Shown: positions 23,235 to 36,157, numbered from the stretch's first letter. The stretch: 64,000 nt of DNA from Dermanyssus gallinae (GCA_003439945.1 QVRM01004004.1:186001-250000), one strand, 5' to 3'. The notes: generated by a model not told the origin, from the sequence alone. Translations and numbers: made by a program.

Positions 23235-23412
23235 GTCGAGCCCGGTGGCGTGGTGCATTCGCCTGCGACTTAACGGCCGAAGCAGACACATAGGTGCGCG
23301 GGTTCGAGCGCCACCGTTCCACATTTGTATACACAGGAGTCCGTCTATGAAGCAATGCGGAAAGCAGTCCCGTGGACGTTAAAGCTTAACTGAAGGTCAG
23401 CCTGAAAACTTT
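23235..23412 (+). repeat. tRNA-derived SINE, copy 1
   Basis: Starts GTCGAGCCCGGTGGCGTGG (A-box-like) with a B box GGTTCGAGCG at 23301. The body continues GTCCGTCTATGAAGCAATG and the tail has GTCAGCCTGAAAACTTTA. The same order is found in three other copies. No target duplication is clear. Confidence 0.85.
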
Positions 23413-23572
23413 AGTACAGCTGAAAGCATTTAGTCGAGTGTACCCGTATTACTCGTGCTGCCTTATTATGTATTATCTAGAATTATTTTTTTTTATAGAG
23501 GTTGTTTTTAATTCTAGACCATCCTCCGTCTTCTACGGGTCTTAAATCTCACCGTGAGATTAATTCTCAATG

Positions 23573-23632
23573 CACCAAGGGCCGGACATGCTGAGATATC
23601 TAGGGTTTCCTCAACATGTCCGGCCCTCGGTG
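23573..23632 (+). ncRNA. candidate pre-miRNA-like hairpin
   Basis: Twenty-three paired positions with only two mismatches close a 14-nt loop: CACCAAGGGCCGGACATG runs against its near-complement ending CCCTCGGTG. Size and shape fit a microRNA precursor, but an old MITE could look the same. I recognise no known microRNA seed. The strand is arbitrary. Confidence 0.35.
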
Positions 23633-24169
23633 GCGAGATGGGGATACTGGTTGAGCAGTAAACAACTTGCATGAATTAAGTTCATACAGAGTTAAACAAG
23701 TGTGGTATAAATCACATAGAGGTGTTCTTCATAATAAAAGTAGGCTACTCAGCTATTAGTCTTTTGCAAATATAATAATCTAGATATATTTTCCTAATAA
23801 AATGAAAGACGCCGCTATTTCTCCATAATATGATTCTGAATATTGCCTAACGTAAGACCACCTTTGCCAGTTGTCAGTTCTCAGTCACGACAGTTAGGGG
23901 GAGTGCGGCTATCCAAAAATTATTTCGTAATTCCTACAGACATAAAATGGTTAATAATGATTGGACTGTATACACACTATTTTCACTTTGCTCTGAACGG
24001 CGCATACTAACGTAACCTAGATTAAAAATAGTCTTGCTCGATCTTGTACCGGGCTGAATCGTGCAGAGTGGTCTTGTCTAAATTAGCATAATGAATTGAT
24101 TTTATGTCGCAAATATAGGTTAATTACGTGGGGACCGATGCTTAAAGACACTAAAGGTTGCACTAATGC

Positions 24170-24450
24170 TGAGATCCGCCTTGCCTGTTTTGCCTAAAGT
24201 ATCTCAGGGCGGGTGACAATCCCCTCTTCTTTGTTTGTTTTGAATACAACCAGCTACTACCTACCGCCAAAGTCAAATATTTTGAATATGCTGATGAGCT
24301 GAAACGTTACTCGTCTGTCTGTTCGAGTGAATACTATACCTATTTACAATCTGCTGTTGACAGCATTGTCCGGCGGTGCAGTGAACACGACAAGCTTTTC
24401 TCCCCTACCAAGCGCGTTCTACTATTAGCATGGCGTAGATTGTTTTAAAC
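24170..24450 (+). pseudogene. LINE RT fragment around the catalytic motif
   Basis: KVKYFEYADELKRYSS is a decayed YADDLKLY motif, followed by SEYYTYLQSAVDSIVRRCSE and LFSPTKRVLLLAWR, the region after the RT active site in CR1/Jockey-like LINEs. An SQGG...SPLL remnant precedes it in another frame. Confidence 0.6.
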
Positions 24451-25399
24451 ATACAATTCATAGCACTTGCTTGCCAGCCCTTACATATAAAAGTGATATA
24501 GAATTATATATGTTTTAAAATTTTGAGTTTAGTTATCATATTGCCTTAGTTAACGCGGTCCGCATCGCGTATAAATTGAATTTTCCATGGCTTCATCCTA
24601 GCAGACTCTGAAGTGTGCGTTCGCCTTTATAAATGTCTCGCTCATCTTGCAAACCTAATCATAATTATAGATTGATAGAGAGGTCACAAAATGGAGGCCT
24701 TCCTGAGGCGCCTTTTATTGTGGTCGCATGATATAAAAGCTGATAGTAAAAGAGAGCTTCTCAGCTATTAGTCTCCTCTGATAGTGGTCCTACTGTGGGC
24801 TCACTAGTTTAATATTGCAAAAGAACCGCCTTTGGTTAACCTAAAACGTACGTCTTGTCTAAGCATTTTTTTTCACATATAATTTAACTCTCTGTGGAGC
24901 CCTCATTCCATATTTTGAAAAGCTGTGGTCAGCGCTCAGTGTATTAGTGGCGTGTTTGTTGCGCGTATGGCCAGACGGGCACACGGGAATCCAACAACAA
25001 TATAACACATTGGAAACTATCGTACAATACATACATGACAATAAAGGTACATTTTATGTAAAGATTCAAAAGACGAGTTGCTCCACCGCACAACAATTTG
25101 ACTGCCTATTCAGCATTGCATGCACTACAGTCACAATGCTAATCATATGGAATCAAAGAAAACGATGAGAAGAAAAACAGTTATCAGTGTGTGACGGACT
25201 GATTTCATGTTACAAAGGAACATCTAACAAAAACACGAAAATGTTGCCTGCTTTCCTCTAATTATCCTCCTGAATAACCGGCTTTTCATCATGCCCATAT
25301 TTGCCATTCCCTAGTGATCTAATATGGCAAAAACGTTGAAATCTGCTGTTTATGTACCCCCGAGATACGCAAAGTGTCAATACCTAAGGACGCCATAAA

Positions 25400-25800
25400 G
25401 GCGTGTTCTATCGACATAGCCGCAAAATGGAGGAACGCAAGGCTGCAGGTGTACAAGCCATGGTTCGACAAGAAGTGTCGACATGTAAAGCAAACTATCT
25501 GTATAATCTCGCAACGCTAACTAAACTCATACAGCTGGCTAAACTAAAACAATTACTTAAACATATGCAGAAAAGAAGAGACGAAAGTACGAGAAACAAC
25601 AACGTCTTAGGCTAATCTCGGCGAGCGTGCAACAACTACTTTTTTCTTCTTCAAAAAGATGAGTTCCTTCAAAACTACTGATAGATGACGAACAATAAGT
25701 AGCCAACTGCACAACTATGTTAACGGCGGAATCGTAATACCAGATCAGGAGCACTTAAATTATGTTCTCTTGATTTTGCTAAGTACAAAGTCAAAGTCGC
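25400..25800 (+). pseudogene. LINE ORF2 fragment between endonuclease and RT
   Basis: KPWFDKKCRHVKQT, YLNICRKEETKVRE and ISSQLHNYVNGG, in one frame with stops, follow the usual order of the linker after the APE endonuclease of LINEs. It lies downstream of the 24.2-kb RT fragment, so it is a different insertion or a rearranged piece. Confidence 0.5.
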
Positions 25801-25899
25801 AATTATATCGAAGTTAAACGTAAAATCGGCTTGACCTGATCTTGTTCGTAAATGTGTAACAATTAATTTATGAGGTCAATGATGTCGTATGATTGTGCA

Positions 25900-26790
25900 T
25901 ACGACAATGCACTCTGGACTACAGGTTTCGAATATAATTTAGCACAATAGAATTACGTGCAATGTTACACCTCAATGAGACACGACGAGGGAAATTTCTT
26001 CTGTACATTTTGTTCCAAATCGTCAGATTGCGTTAATGTGTGCTGTCTGAGTGAGGCCACACCATTCCACAACAATACGTGAATCAAAGACTAACCAATT
26101 GATTATAAAACCTCGTGTAAAATTATAACTAATCATTTTAAGCATTCATTAGACCAGTGATTTGCTAAAATCTAGTTCCAGTGTCACAAATAAAGTTCCT
26201 AATTCTATCTGAAGAGGAGTTAGCCCCTCTGAAGCACATAGTTATGAGCCTCTTTTAAGGAAAGCATTGCACATTTCGGGACTGATGTGGTAACTTCCTT
26301 ATCGTCACGCCATTTAGAAACAGCCTTAATTATACTCTGTAGTACTTACTGTTCGTCAGCAATGTTGGAAGGCCCTATAACTTTAGACCATTGGCATAAA
26401 GCTTAGAAGTTAACGATTCAAATAAACGTGTTTAAGATTCGAAATAAATGTACAAAAGTAAAAATATGTTAAGGCTTGATCCCTGAGGATTATTTTTATT
26501 ATTATCCCAAGGAAGGCCAGAGAGACATGTGCCCGACTTACGAAAGCTATTGTTGACGCAAACGTAAAACTCGCTACAAGTAAGATTATTAGTCATCCAT
26601 GATATAGAGTAAGTATCAACATTCAAGCATCTACATTTATGTACGAGCTTCATATGGTTAACTCTATCAAACGTCGTCGATAAATAACTATATGCACAAT
26701 CTAAGACCAGCCTATTGTTTTTCATAAAGACCCAATTTTGTGTTATTTCGATAAGTTGAGTTACCGTGGATTTGAATCAAGCGCATGATA
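25900..26790 (-). pseudogene. LINE RT fragment, minus strand
   Basis: Reading the minus strand: STVTQLIEITQNWV, then AYSYLSTTFDRVNHMKLVHK (motif A), WMTNNLTCSEFYVCVNN, SGTCLSGLP (motif B remnant), and further on KLYANGLKLY-like sequence and KWRDDKEVTTSVPKCAM. This is an ordered but heavily mutated RT of CR1/Jockey-like type. Confidence 0.7.
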
Positions 26791-28532
26791 GAGGCCGCAT
26801 CGTTATGGCGTCTTCGCAAGTTACCCCAAAATTGCTGCCGCTGTGACACAAGTAAGTAGATTTGCCCGCTTGGTCCTTCAGTGTCGCGCTGAAAACAGAC
26901 ATGTACAGCTTTGCAGTTGATAGAAAAACAAACTGTGAGAGCCCAAAAATAGGTATTTTACAATCCCCTTAAGTATAGGTGCTATTTTGTTCAGAAATAT
27001 GCCTAATATATCTTTCTGGGTTTTACTGTTATAGGGACATTGCATTTTCGGCCCGTCTCTGACTCAGGAATAATGGCTCAACTTCTTCTCATGATACGAT
27101 TGTATAATATTATATACATGAATGCATATAATAACTATGTAAGCATGTACTTTGTTTATCCAAACTCAATTTAGAAGCCTTGATGCCTAAAATAAAGGCA
27201 GAGTCAAGGTTCTCTTTTTTTGAACTTTGATTTGCTCTAGGCCTCTAATTTTACAAAATTCCAATGAGAATGCTCGACAGTAGCGGTCATACGGCTGCTT
27301 TAGAGACGTCCCTATTTTTCTTCATTTTTAGTTTTCGAATTCTCTTGAAGTTTAGTAGATACTCTTCTATGTACACTTTAAGCTCACACACATGCATGTG
27401 CACGTCAAGCTTTTGTAGAGCTTGATTGCCTACAGCTCACCTGACTAGAAACTGGTGTTCCTTGAGATGCTGGCCGTCCGTCCGTAGAAACCAATGTGCT
27501 GCCCATTATGCGCTTCCTGTAGTAGGACGACACGTGGAGCGCACACGTACCTTCAACGTAGGGCCATAGCATTTGACGGACGCATGGGCCGCTTTTACGG
27601 GAACCCCAGCTTGTATTAGCTTCAACCTCATGTACCTCCGACCTTTACCTTACGACCGAGGTGGGCGTCCTTTCGCGTTCACCGCGCCCGGTTCGACTGT
27701 ATCGAGCAGCAAGACAAGCAATAGAGAGTCTTTAATGAATACGGTTAGCTCGCTGTTAGAGTGCGAAGGTCTGCTCACTCGGCCCAATCGTTCGTCTGGG
27801 CAAGACCACTAGCAAAGACACGTCCAAGGTCGCCCCAGCCCACAGCTCGCTGTTGTCTGAGCGTCGGCAGCAACAACGACGACGAAAAGACGCACAAAAA
27901 CGCACAATAATCATTATAGCAGCGACGACGCCAAACACCTGTTCCATTCTTCTCTCGGGAGACATCTAGCCCTCCTTCCTACAACAAGCTTAATTCCTCT
28001 CCGATTTCGTTTAGAACACGGTTACCGGGTGTTCCGCTCCGATTGTTTCTGCTCTGCTTCGACAACGGCTCGAAGACGATCATCTGTTACATGGCTTGGC
28101 TCTGAAACCACTTGCTTTTTCCAAAGATTAATGAATCCGCTCCCTCTCTCTCTCGCCCTTGTAGACTTTAAAGGGAGCTGTTGCTCGTTGTGCACGACGG
28201 TGTCAAACCGCCTTTAGGCAGCCATGTAGTTGGCAAGAACAGACGTACAGTTTCTGAAACGCTGCTCCTTTGACAACCGATTTTGAAAAAAAAATAGTGA
28301 ATTAGAAGTTATATTGAACTATTACTTTCAATGCTATTCTTGCAATTCCACGCGGTTCTCTTGGTTCTTACACAATGTGAAATAAGTGCATTCATGTTGG
28401 GCAGATATCACTCGACAGTTGAGAACTAACGCAAACGCATCTCAAAACGGATTTTAGTTACGGTCACTTTAGGTGCAATATATAGTCCTTATCAATAGAG
28501 AAGGTTTGCTGTGATATTTAAGTTTAATCGTT

Positions 28533-28584
<52 letters not shown>

Positions 28585-29587
28585 CATTTTCATTGTCGCA
28601 TAAAAGGGTGTATGTTAAAATGATCTTAGTCATATATGTTTTTTTAAATATACGTACTTCTGAACAAAAACCTAATCGCCAAATAGGCGAGTGCTATTTT
28701 GTTTGCATGCGCCCATTTGGCCATTCGCCAAGCAAACAAGCCGTATTTAAACTGACCGCAGGCCAAGGCTTTTTTAGTAATTAATCGCTGATTTCTTACG
28801 TTATTAGAGCGTACTAAAAAAATGTGCTATTCACATTTGCGTAATTTACGTAGAGCAGATACGTTGCTTTGCATGCAAGTGAGTCAATACTAGAAACAGC
28901 ATCACCCAACACGTTTTGAGGGCACCTGATCCGCAGGCGTCTCAGAAACATCTCTTGGACGCTTTCCGCTAACTTGCTGTACTTAGACAGATGGGCCTAT
29001 CAGACAGCAGAGCAATACGTAAGTTGGGAACAACAAAAGATTCATAAAGCCCAATGTACACATGAAAGGTCGTTAAAATGAAACAGCGGAAAACGGTACT
29101 TAATGCGCAATGATGCCTACACAACCTTGGTAATGTGAAAGCCAAGAATCAACTTCAAGGCGTAATATATATGCCTTGGTCCCATGTATAAAAGACACTT
29201 AATTAAATGCAGTCGTTAATTTAGTCAGCGTTAAGAGCACCATGTTTCAGAAATACGCATTTGAATGATGAGAGAATCATGTTATTTGCAGAACACACTC
29301 GATCAATGCCGTCGACAGCTGACTGCAGAACAGCATGGGAGTCACTTGAGCAAACAGGATAATAAAGTTTTTAGCCATTTGCATATTTGAGATATTTGAC
29401 ACCAGGTGGTACTTTTTTTGTCCAAAACAAAAATCGTGTATAAAACGGGGGATAAACATCCCTCTTGAGGCACGTCAAGTAAGGCAGGTTATGGATGACT
29501 AAGTGTGACCAACCTTAACTTCAAAGTGACGGTCGCTCAAACATGCAAAACATGCTCATTGCACTGTACATATCATGATACATGATA
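26791..29587. other. no gene recognised
   Basis: AT-rich, with a TA run at 28535-28580. Short frames at 27573-28217 have no recognised domain. Confidence 0.35.
28535..28580. repeat. (TA)n microsatellite
   Basis: Uninterrupted TA repeat. Confidence 0.9.
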
Positions 29588-29589
29588 TT

Positions 29590-29621
<32 letters not shown>

Positions 29622-29778
29622 GTAAAATTAACCTGGTGTTTCGGGTGGTAACTGAAGCATTATTATTAACACTTGTTTTCTGACAGAGATTACTAAAAGT
29701 CCCAAAGAACTTGCAACTCAGAAAACAAGTATTAATAATAATGCTTCATTTACCACCCGAAACTCCAGGTTACTTTTA

Positions 29779-29826
<48 letters not shown>

Positions 29827-29935
29827 AAATAAACCTGGTGTTTCGAGTGGTAAACGAAGCATTATTATTAACACTTGTTTTCTGAGAGAGATTACTAAGC
29901 ACGTCCCAAAGAACTTGCAACTCAAGTGACAAGTT
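29588..29935. mobile_element. MITE with about 65-bp inverted repeats, plus a half copy
   Basis: A 160-bp unit (29621-29780) begins AGTAAAATTAACCTGGTG and ends CCAGGTTACTTTTACT. Its arms contain GAAGCATTATTATTAA and TTGTTTTCTGA. It sits between TA repeats. After the second TA repeat a half copy (29822-29935) starts again in the same orientation. There is no coding capacity. TA flanks suggest Tc1/mariner mobilisation. Confidence 0.75.
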
Positions 29936-30569
29936 CTAAGTTTGGGATAGAACACTTACCAACTCTCAAATACCCTCCATAGCCGGTGACATCACCTTTC
30001 GCTTTGGACGAGTCGCTGAACAAGCGCAGTAGTGCAAACGGTGAAGGTCTCTGACCCACTTGTGACAAAAACACTTCTCAGGGTTGGATTCCAGCTGAAC
30101 ATATATTTCGGTATGAGACGCGTTAGCACTTACCACGCCAGAAACAATTCACTGATACTAAACGTGCGGATGTAGAGGTTCTTTTGGAAACTTTGCCTGA
30201 AGACTTGGAAGCTGGGATTCTCAATCCAGGACGGTTGAATTGAGGTTAACAAATGGGTAGGGTTCTGATACACGTTTACTTAGGGCCAATTATAAAAAAA
30301 AATGCTGTTAGGTTTTATTCGACATAAAGAAGACGGGAATGCAATTGCTAGGCTACGCCATCACACGTAAAACCTTTATAAACAGAACCACAAGCAAATA
30401 TTATAGCAAACGAGTACTTGAAAACTGGATAATTTACGCACGCGGCGTATCCAATATATCGTGGGCGGCTAAAAGATAACCTAAGGAACATTATGGCAGC
30501 TTGAAAACTGCTCAGCAGTATGGTCCGTTGTACTGACACGCCAACTCATAAGGATCACAGGTGGCGTTA

Positions 30570-31130
30570 AAACTTAAGGGGCGATTTGGTATCGATAACT
30601 TTACTACAGTGTGTTCGTAGAATTTTGTACTGCATTTGATTCGGGGTCGGGCACTCAAATAGAAGAAGCTGTCGCAAGTTCAGGTACCGACAAATATACT
30701 GAATTTACAAAAAAATCTTATTTTAGCGAGCCGCATACTATTAGACGATGTTGTAAGTGAGCACGATCTAATAGTGCAGACAAACCGGTTTGCACAGAGT
30801 GAAAATATCAGCCCGCCTCCATTTGCTTTGCTAAGTGCCTACCTCCCGAAGCGAGCACCTACTAAGCATTCGGTGGTGAAAGCTATGATCTACGCAGACT
30901 TAACGGTCGTTTTTTTTGCCAGAAAGTCTTTGCAATAATAACGTTGAGAATGGCAGTTTACTCAAGGCGATCACAAGATTAGTTGACACAATGAAAGTCA
31001 ACACTCTAAATACAGAAGCAATGATGTTCACGCGACGATATTATTAAGGGAAAGCCGACACTGCAACCACATCGGCAATTCTTAGTACACCTAGGCAAAT
31101 TAACCTACTTCGACATCTTACTACTACGTG
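30570..31130 (+). pseudogene. decayed LINE RT fragment
   Basis: ILASRILLDDVVSEHDLIVQ, RFAQSENISPPPFALL, VVKAMIYADLTVVF and NTEAMMFTRR match in order motifs B, C and D of the 39-kb LINE (GLAQGDNLSPLLF, LYADDLV, KTEAMKF). One Asp of YADD is lost and several stops are present. Confidence 0.65.
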
Positions 31131-31269
31131 AGGCTTGTCTTGATTGGTGTAACTGACAGACTTTCCTCCTTATGTATTCTGTTCATTTGCGATTCTCTTT
31201 TACGGAGTGTCTGGTCACTCTTTTGCAAACGTAAAGCTCTTCAGACAGCTGGCACCGGGAAAGTACAAA

Positions 31270-31740
31270 ACGAGGCCCAGGGTAGTTTCGGGCAAAACCG
31301 CAGAGGCTGGTTGCACTGTGCACTGGAGCACAGGGACTGGTGCCTGTGCTTCCCTGTACAGTGCTGGGTGACGAGACCGTCAAAATTTTTTCAGGGCTTC
31401 GCCACAAGCCACACTTGGACTTCACGCATATCATCTGCAGATGGAGGCATCTAGTGACAGCTCAAACTTATCATGGCTTGTCTCGCGAACTCAGGGCCGA
31501 TCGCTGGGCGCCTCAAATAGTACTTAATGATACCTTCAGTTGGGTCTTGAGGTGTGCTGGCTTTTCTAGCAAACTTGAGCCTTTAGGGCTAAACCGGGAC
31601 GACGGCAAGAAGCCAGATGGATTATCCCTGACCTCGTTTGACTGGGCTATGTGCTAGAGCGGGGCGCAACCGTGGCTGACTCATTAGCTCTATCTATGGC
31701 TAAGCTTTTTTTGCTTTTCTGTAGGTCTCGAAAGTGCGTG
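31270..31740 (+). pseudogene. decayed LINE endonuclease-type C-terminal domain
   Basis: VLGDETVKIFSGLRH, HGLSRELRADRWAPQIVLND, FSSKLEPLGLNRDDGKKPDG and, after a stop, RGATVADSLA parallel in order the domain at 16640-17296. The knuckle cysteines are mostly lost. It directly follows an RT fragment of another LINE family. Confidence 0.65.
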
Positions 31741-32484
31741 ATGCACACGCGTCACTGCCATCTGGCGTGACTGGTGTGGGGCTCGGATTGCCCCACTAAA
31801 GACGATATCGTCCTAAGGCTCGGAATTGCATGGCAGTACGTTGATACCAGCAAAAGGTGTCTTTTATATTTTAGCGCGCAGTGCGCCTTGCTGATGCGTT
31901 TGCAGTCTGAGAAGGGGCATTGAGAATGCGTTGAGGGCTCAACAGTTTTTCCTTTGAGGTTCTTGGATGTCCATGCCATAAGACCTACAGGCTTATCCAG
32001 CATGCCAAGTATGCATCTAAATTCCCCTCGGGTGACCAAAAATCGAATCAAATGATTGCAAAATATCTACTTGTGATGACTACAAAACTCAATTATGTTG
32101 TCACGTAATACTACTATAAATATAAATAAGCTCTAAGTGCTGACTTACATTGTGCGTCAAAAATTTTAAACGATTACCGGTAACACTTACATCCTAAGTT
32201 GCCCTTTACATCATAAGAGCCACCTTTCATTGTAAACTTGCTTTTCTTTTATGTGGACCCATGTAACTCCATATATTACGACTCGGATGTAATAAGAGGC
32301 AAATTAGATAAAACACTTTTCTATTCGAATGCTTGCTAAAATTAGTCAGGTGCCGCATTGTCACTTTAATACTTCTATCTACAGGGCTTAACAAAAGATA
32401 AGAGTGATGAGGCTAGGTTTAGCCTTCCTTTTTGGATATTTATCTCATTTCCCTTCTGCTGTTGAGTGCTGCGCTTACAAGGTG
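31741..32484. other. no gene recognised
   Basis: A minus-strand frame (31752-32051) has a CPFSDC...H motif vaguely like a LINE ORF1 zinc finger, not enough to call. Confidence 0.35.
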
Positions 32485-32493
32485 TCAGAGTCA

Positions 32494-32665
32494 GTCGACC
32501 CGGTGACGTGGTGCATTCGCCTGCGCCTTGCGACCGGAGGAGACACATAGCAGGTGCGCGGGTTCGAGCCCCACCGTTGCACCGATTTGTATTTATGGGG
32601 GTAGTCCGTCTATGAAGCAATGCAAAAAGCTTGGCTGAGGATCAGCCCGAAAATAAAGTAGGGTC
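32494..32665 (+). repeat. tRNA-derived SINE, copy 2, with target duplication
   Basis: 172 bp. Starts GTCGACCCGGTGACGTGG, B box GGTTCGAGCC at 32561, then TATTTATGGGGGTAGTCCGT and GATCAGCCCGAAAATAAAG. The direct repeat TCAGAGTCA at 32485-32493 and 32666-32674 fixes both ends. Confidence 0.9.
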
Positions 32666-32674
32666 TCAGAGTCA

Positions 32675-33812
32675 AGTGTGTGGTTTCAGTCAAAAGTCTT
32701 GGATTATAGTTCATAGCTGCACTCCTGTGCATCTATATTGTCCTAGTTCTAGAGAACGAGGAAGGAAGAGGGAGAGATCTCGCGCAAAAAAGAGAGAGGT
32801 ACAAGCGATTCAGATAGGTAGTTGCTTGCTTAAACAACGAAGATTTGTGCAAGTCTAACCAGGGCCGCCATCCCCAAGAACAGGCAGATCCTATGGAAGA
32901 TCTATCACTCGATGGTACGTGCTGTCCGGTCACGAGCCGCCACCCAGACCAGCTATTACTACAGTAGTGTGATTCGACGAGAATATATCCTAATAAGCCT
33001 CCTATCTGAACCGAATGGAGAAAATTACGTACGGCTGGGTTCGTTCCATACTAATCACGGTACGAGAATCTTGGCCAACGGTTTTACCCGACCTACGCAC
33101 TTACTAAAGCACGAACCGTTGCATAAGTCCGGGTGCCTTAAGAAATTGAGAAGCGATTTGACCCACGTAGTCGAACTCCACCTGTGTACTTGTGCTCAAA
33201 AAGTATTAGTTAAGTGCTGAAAAAATGTTTAGTTATGAAGGAATCTTTTCAAGGGTCTGTCCTGAACGGTTGTGCTAACACCAGGGTTCTACTAAGTCTT
33301 TTGTGTAAAAAACAGGCCCAAAAATACATACTCACTGTGTAATTTAACACAGCAGAATGCATCAGGTAGCACCAACAAGCCTGAATGCAATTGACAACAG
33401 GGTCATCTTAGTGTCTACTGCTTTAAGAGCTAAGCAGAGCTCCGCCAGTGTTAAGATCAAAATAGCTAAATACCTTGATACCTATTTTGTTGTTATCGAA
33501 CAAAACGTGCATTTTGCCATGCTAAGACAACAGCAGAGCTAACCATTTAGCTGGAACGCAAATCTTATTAGAAGTGTAACGAGAAAATTGGCAAAGAAAT
33601 TTCTGCGTGAGGACACCACGACCACAGCCATTACTGCTATGAAGTACAGGAGTAGTGTATTTGAATTCGCGATTGTGAAGTGAATACGCGAGGTGTAGGG
33701 ACAGAACTGGTTGACTTGAATTGATATGTATATTTACCTGTATGTAAAATTAATTTGTGTATATGTTTAGAAATAGAGCAAACCACTATGTATTTATATT
33801 CTCAGGTATAAG
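32675..33812. other. no gene recognised
   Basis: Two plus-strand frames (32912-33220 and 33357-33542) look protein-like but have no family, start context or splice support. Confidence 0.3.
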
Positions 33813-34076
33813 TAATTGTCGCAACTTCTCCCGAAACGATTTATCAATATTTATCTTCGTTGCCATGCAAGATCGGCCATGCAAGCTGGGAAAGTATGAC
33901 CCGATTTGCTCGTACGTATTCACGCGTTTCAGGCCAGCCCAAAGAAGATATAAGACTACCAGAATTGCTTATATATACATCCGTGGACTGCACTAATGTG
34001 ACTCTTATAAGCGAAGTTTATTCTTTAGAGAAAAGCGGTCTCAGTCAGTTATCGGCTTTATTCTCAGTAATGATGG
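33813..34076 (+). CDS. candidate coding exon, function unknown
   Basis: The frame ATSPETIYQYLSSLPC through LSALFSVMM is open for 87 codons and ends at a donor (ATGG|GTAATT). The possible acceptor (TATAAG at 33812) is weak. Composition looks like real protein. The end phase (one base) fits the candidate exon at 35805. Membership of the kinase gene is only suggested by strand, phase and position. Confidence 0.3.
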
Positions 34077-34670
34077 GTAATTTGATTCCATTGCTGATTC
34101 AAATGCTTGCACAAATGATAAATCTAAACTCGTGAGTTTTAAATGAGAATTAATTATGTATGTTCTTTATTGCAAACTCAAATCAAAGAACAGCGATAGA
34201 AATGATTTTTCCCATAGAGAACCTCTCTTTCCGTAGTTTTGCGTTGCTAAGTGTTAGATGTACATCCGTGGAAACTAAAAAGCCGGCACTAACATGCTCT
34301 ACCAATAATATAAAACGTGTGTAAGGATTTGTGTTTTATATCACGTTAGAGGCTTAAGCCTCACCGTAGTGTATGCTATTCATGTTGTTCTGAACTTGCA
34401 TGTAATTGCCGACGCAGAAATAGGAGTTGGTTTCTTTACGCGACTACCGTTACATCTAGCTAGAACGCATTCGCACTATTATTTTTCCAGTATTCTAGAA
34501 CTAGACGTAAAAAATAGTTAGTAAAAAAAGTGCTATCTGTTCAATCGAGACATTGGTACAGTGATCGCAATTGCCGTGCGTATTCTCCATAGATTATTCG
34601 CACAAACGCTGTGCAAATATGTGCTTTTTAGGGTATTCAAGCGCTGAATAGCCAAGAATCCATCTACCTC

Positions 34671-34673
<3 letters not shown>

Positions 34674-34718
<45 letters not shown>
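34674..34718. repeat. (TA)n microsatellite
   Basis: Uninterrupted TA repeat. Confidence 0.9.
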
Positions 34719-35804
34719 CAGTCAACAATGGACAGACACTATTGTATTCAGTAGAAAAATTAAAAGTAGACTAAAGACAGCATACACACAAAAGACAGCA
34801 TGCGCGAAGAAACCGAATTTAAAGAAGGTATACACGAATATTAAATCAAGAAGAGGTGTAATAGAACGGTTTTACGTCGACCTGGGTGGTTGTGTGGTTA
34901 AGGGCAAGCAGGCTCGTCAGAGAGAAATGGACCAGAGAAGGAGACCCACGCCACGAAGTCTGCGATTCACCTCGGTTTAGCCTAATAGAGTTTACAGAAT
35001 ACATCATCTCCAGTAAGCAGGCCTGGAAACTTGGGGCAGCTACGGCAAAAGAAGTCCTCCAGGAGAAATACGAAAAGTGCAAAGAAAGACATACACAACT
35101 GCTGCTTCAACCCGAGAGCAATCGTAGAGAAGTGTAGCTCGAAGAAAACGGGCTTGCAGGTGCTAGACAAGTGCGGGAATTTTAGGGCGACCCAGCCAAT
35201 TGATCTGAAAGGGCGCTCGCCACTTCTTCTGATAGTCCATAGTACTGTTCTATGAAGATCTGGGGTATCAGAGAGTGAAGCTTAAGGGGAGAGGTGCGTT
35301 TAGTGAGTATGGGTCTCAACGGAGTAACATCCAACCGTTGGGGTCGAGTCCCACACTGCTTGATAGAGAGACTCGTAGCGATAATGCGTAACTGCATTTA
35401 ACACCTCCACCACAAAAAAACGGGTTTACAACAATGCAAGTGGCAGCGGGTTGTTGGAAAGATGCGCAAGCAGGTGCAGCGAGCAGGGTATAAGGAGTTA
35501 GGGACAACGGTAGGGAGTGTGGACGATTATTAGAGACTAGGGATTTAGAATTAGAGAAAACGTTATAATTAGGAATGTATGCAAAAAAAAGCATGTCTAA
35601 ACTGCGAAGAAGCACCTTCTCAAGGAAGGTGCTCAACGCATAAGCGAGAACAACGTGGGAGTGCAATATAGGCAACTAATAGCTGCAGAGTTATGCGCCC
35701 CTGATATAAAAGGGTGTTTTGTGTACACACGCTTGTCAAGCCAATAAAAAATCTAGCAGTCGTATATATACGCGTCTTTTATATTGCAATATTGTTACAA
35801 TTAG

Positions 35805-35866
35805 AATGCAATGAACTTCAAGCTAAGTTTAACGATAGTATTGAAAATGAGACAATAACTATTCCT
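35805..35866 (+). CDS. candidate small exon
   Basis: Acceptor TTAG at 35804 and donor CCT|GTAAAG enclose 62 bases (CNELQAKFNDSIENETITIP) in phase with 33813-34076. It does not join 42709 in phase, so another exon would be needed. Weak. Confidence 0.2.
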
Positions 35867-36091
35867 GTAAAGCGCAATTACAAGCAGATTTGGAAAAACA
35901 CAAATAGCATGCGCTACGGCTCGACGTAATCCTTTAATGCTATCTAAAACGACGCCTTACAAAAGTTCTGGATCATTTGTAGAACATATACCAGTGAATG
36001 TCTTGCTAACCATTAGTGTACAGTGTGTGCCTCTCGGTTGATAACGCATACAATTAAAGCTAACAGCGAAATTTCAGTAAACCTTAACTAA

Positions 36092-36095
<4 letters not shown>

Positions 36096-36156
<61 letters not shown>
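36096..36156. repeat. (TA)n microsatellite
   Basis: Uninterrupted TA repeat. Confidence 0.9.

Positions 36157-36157
<1 letters not shown>

Noticed and set aside
23235..23310. A functional tRNA gene
   Set aside because: The A and B boxes exist, but no cloverleaf closes and a shared SINE body and tail follow.
32912..33220. A 102-codon frame with ATG
   Set aside because: No recognisable family and no splice or transcript evidence; a mariner-like GTGCTCAAAAAGTATTAG lies at its end by possible chance.
35330..35370. B-box-like GGTCGAGTCCC
   Set aside because: No partner A box and no match to the SINE family in the window.
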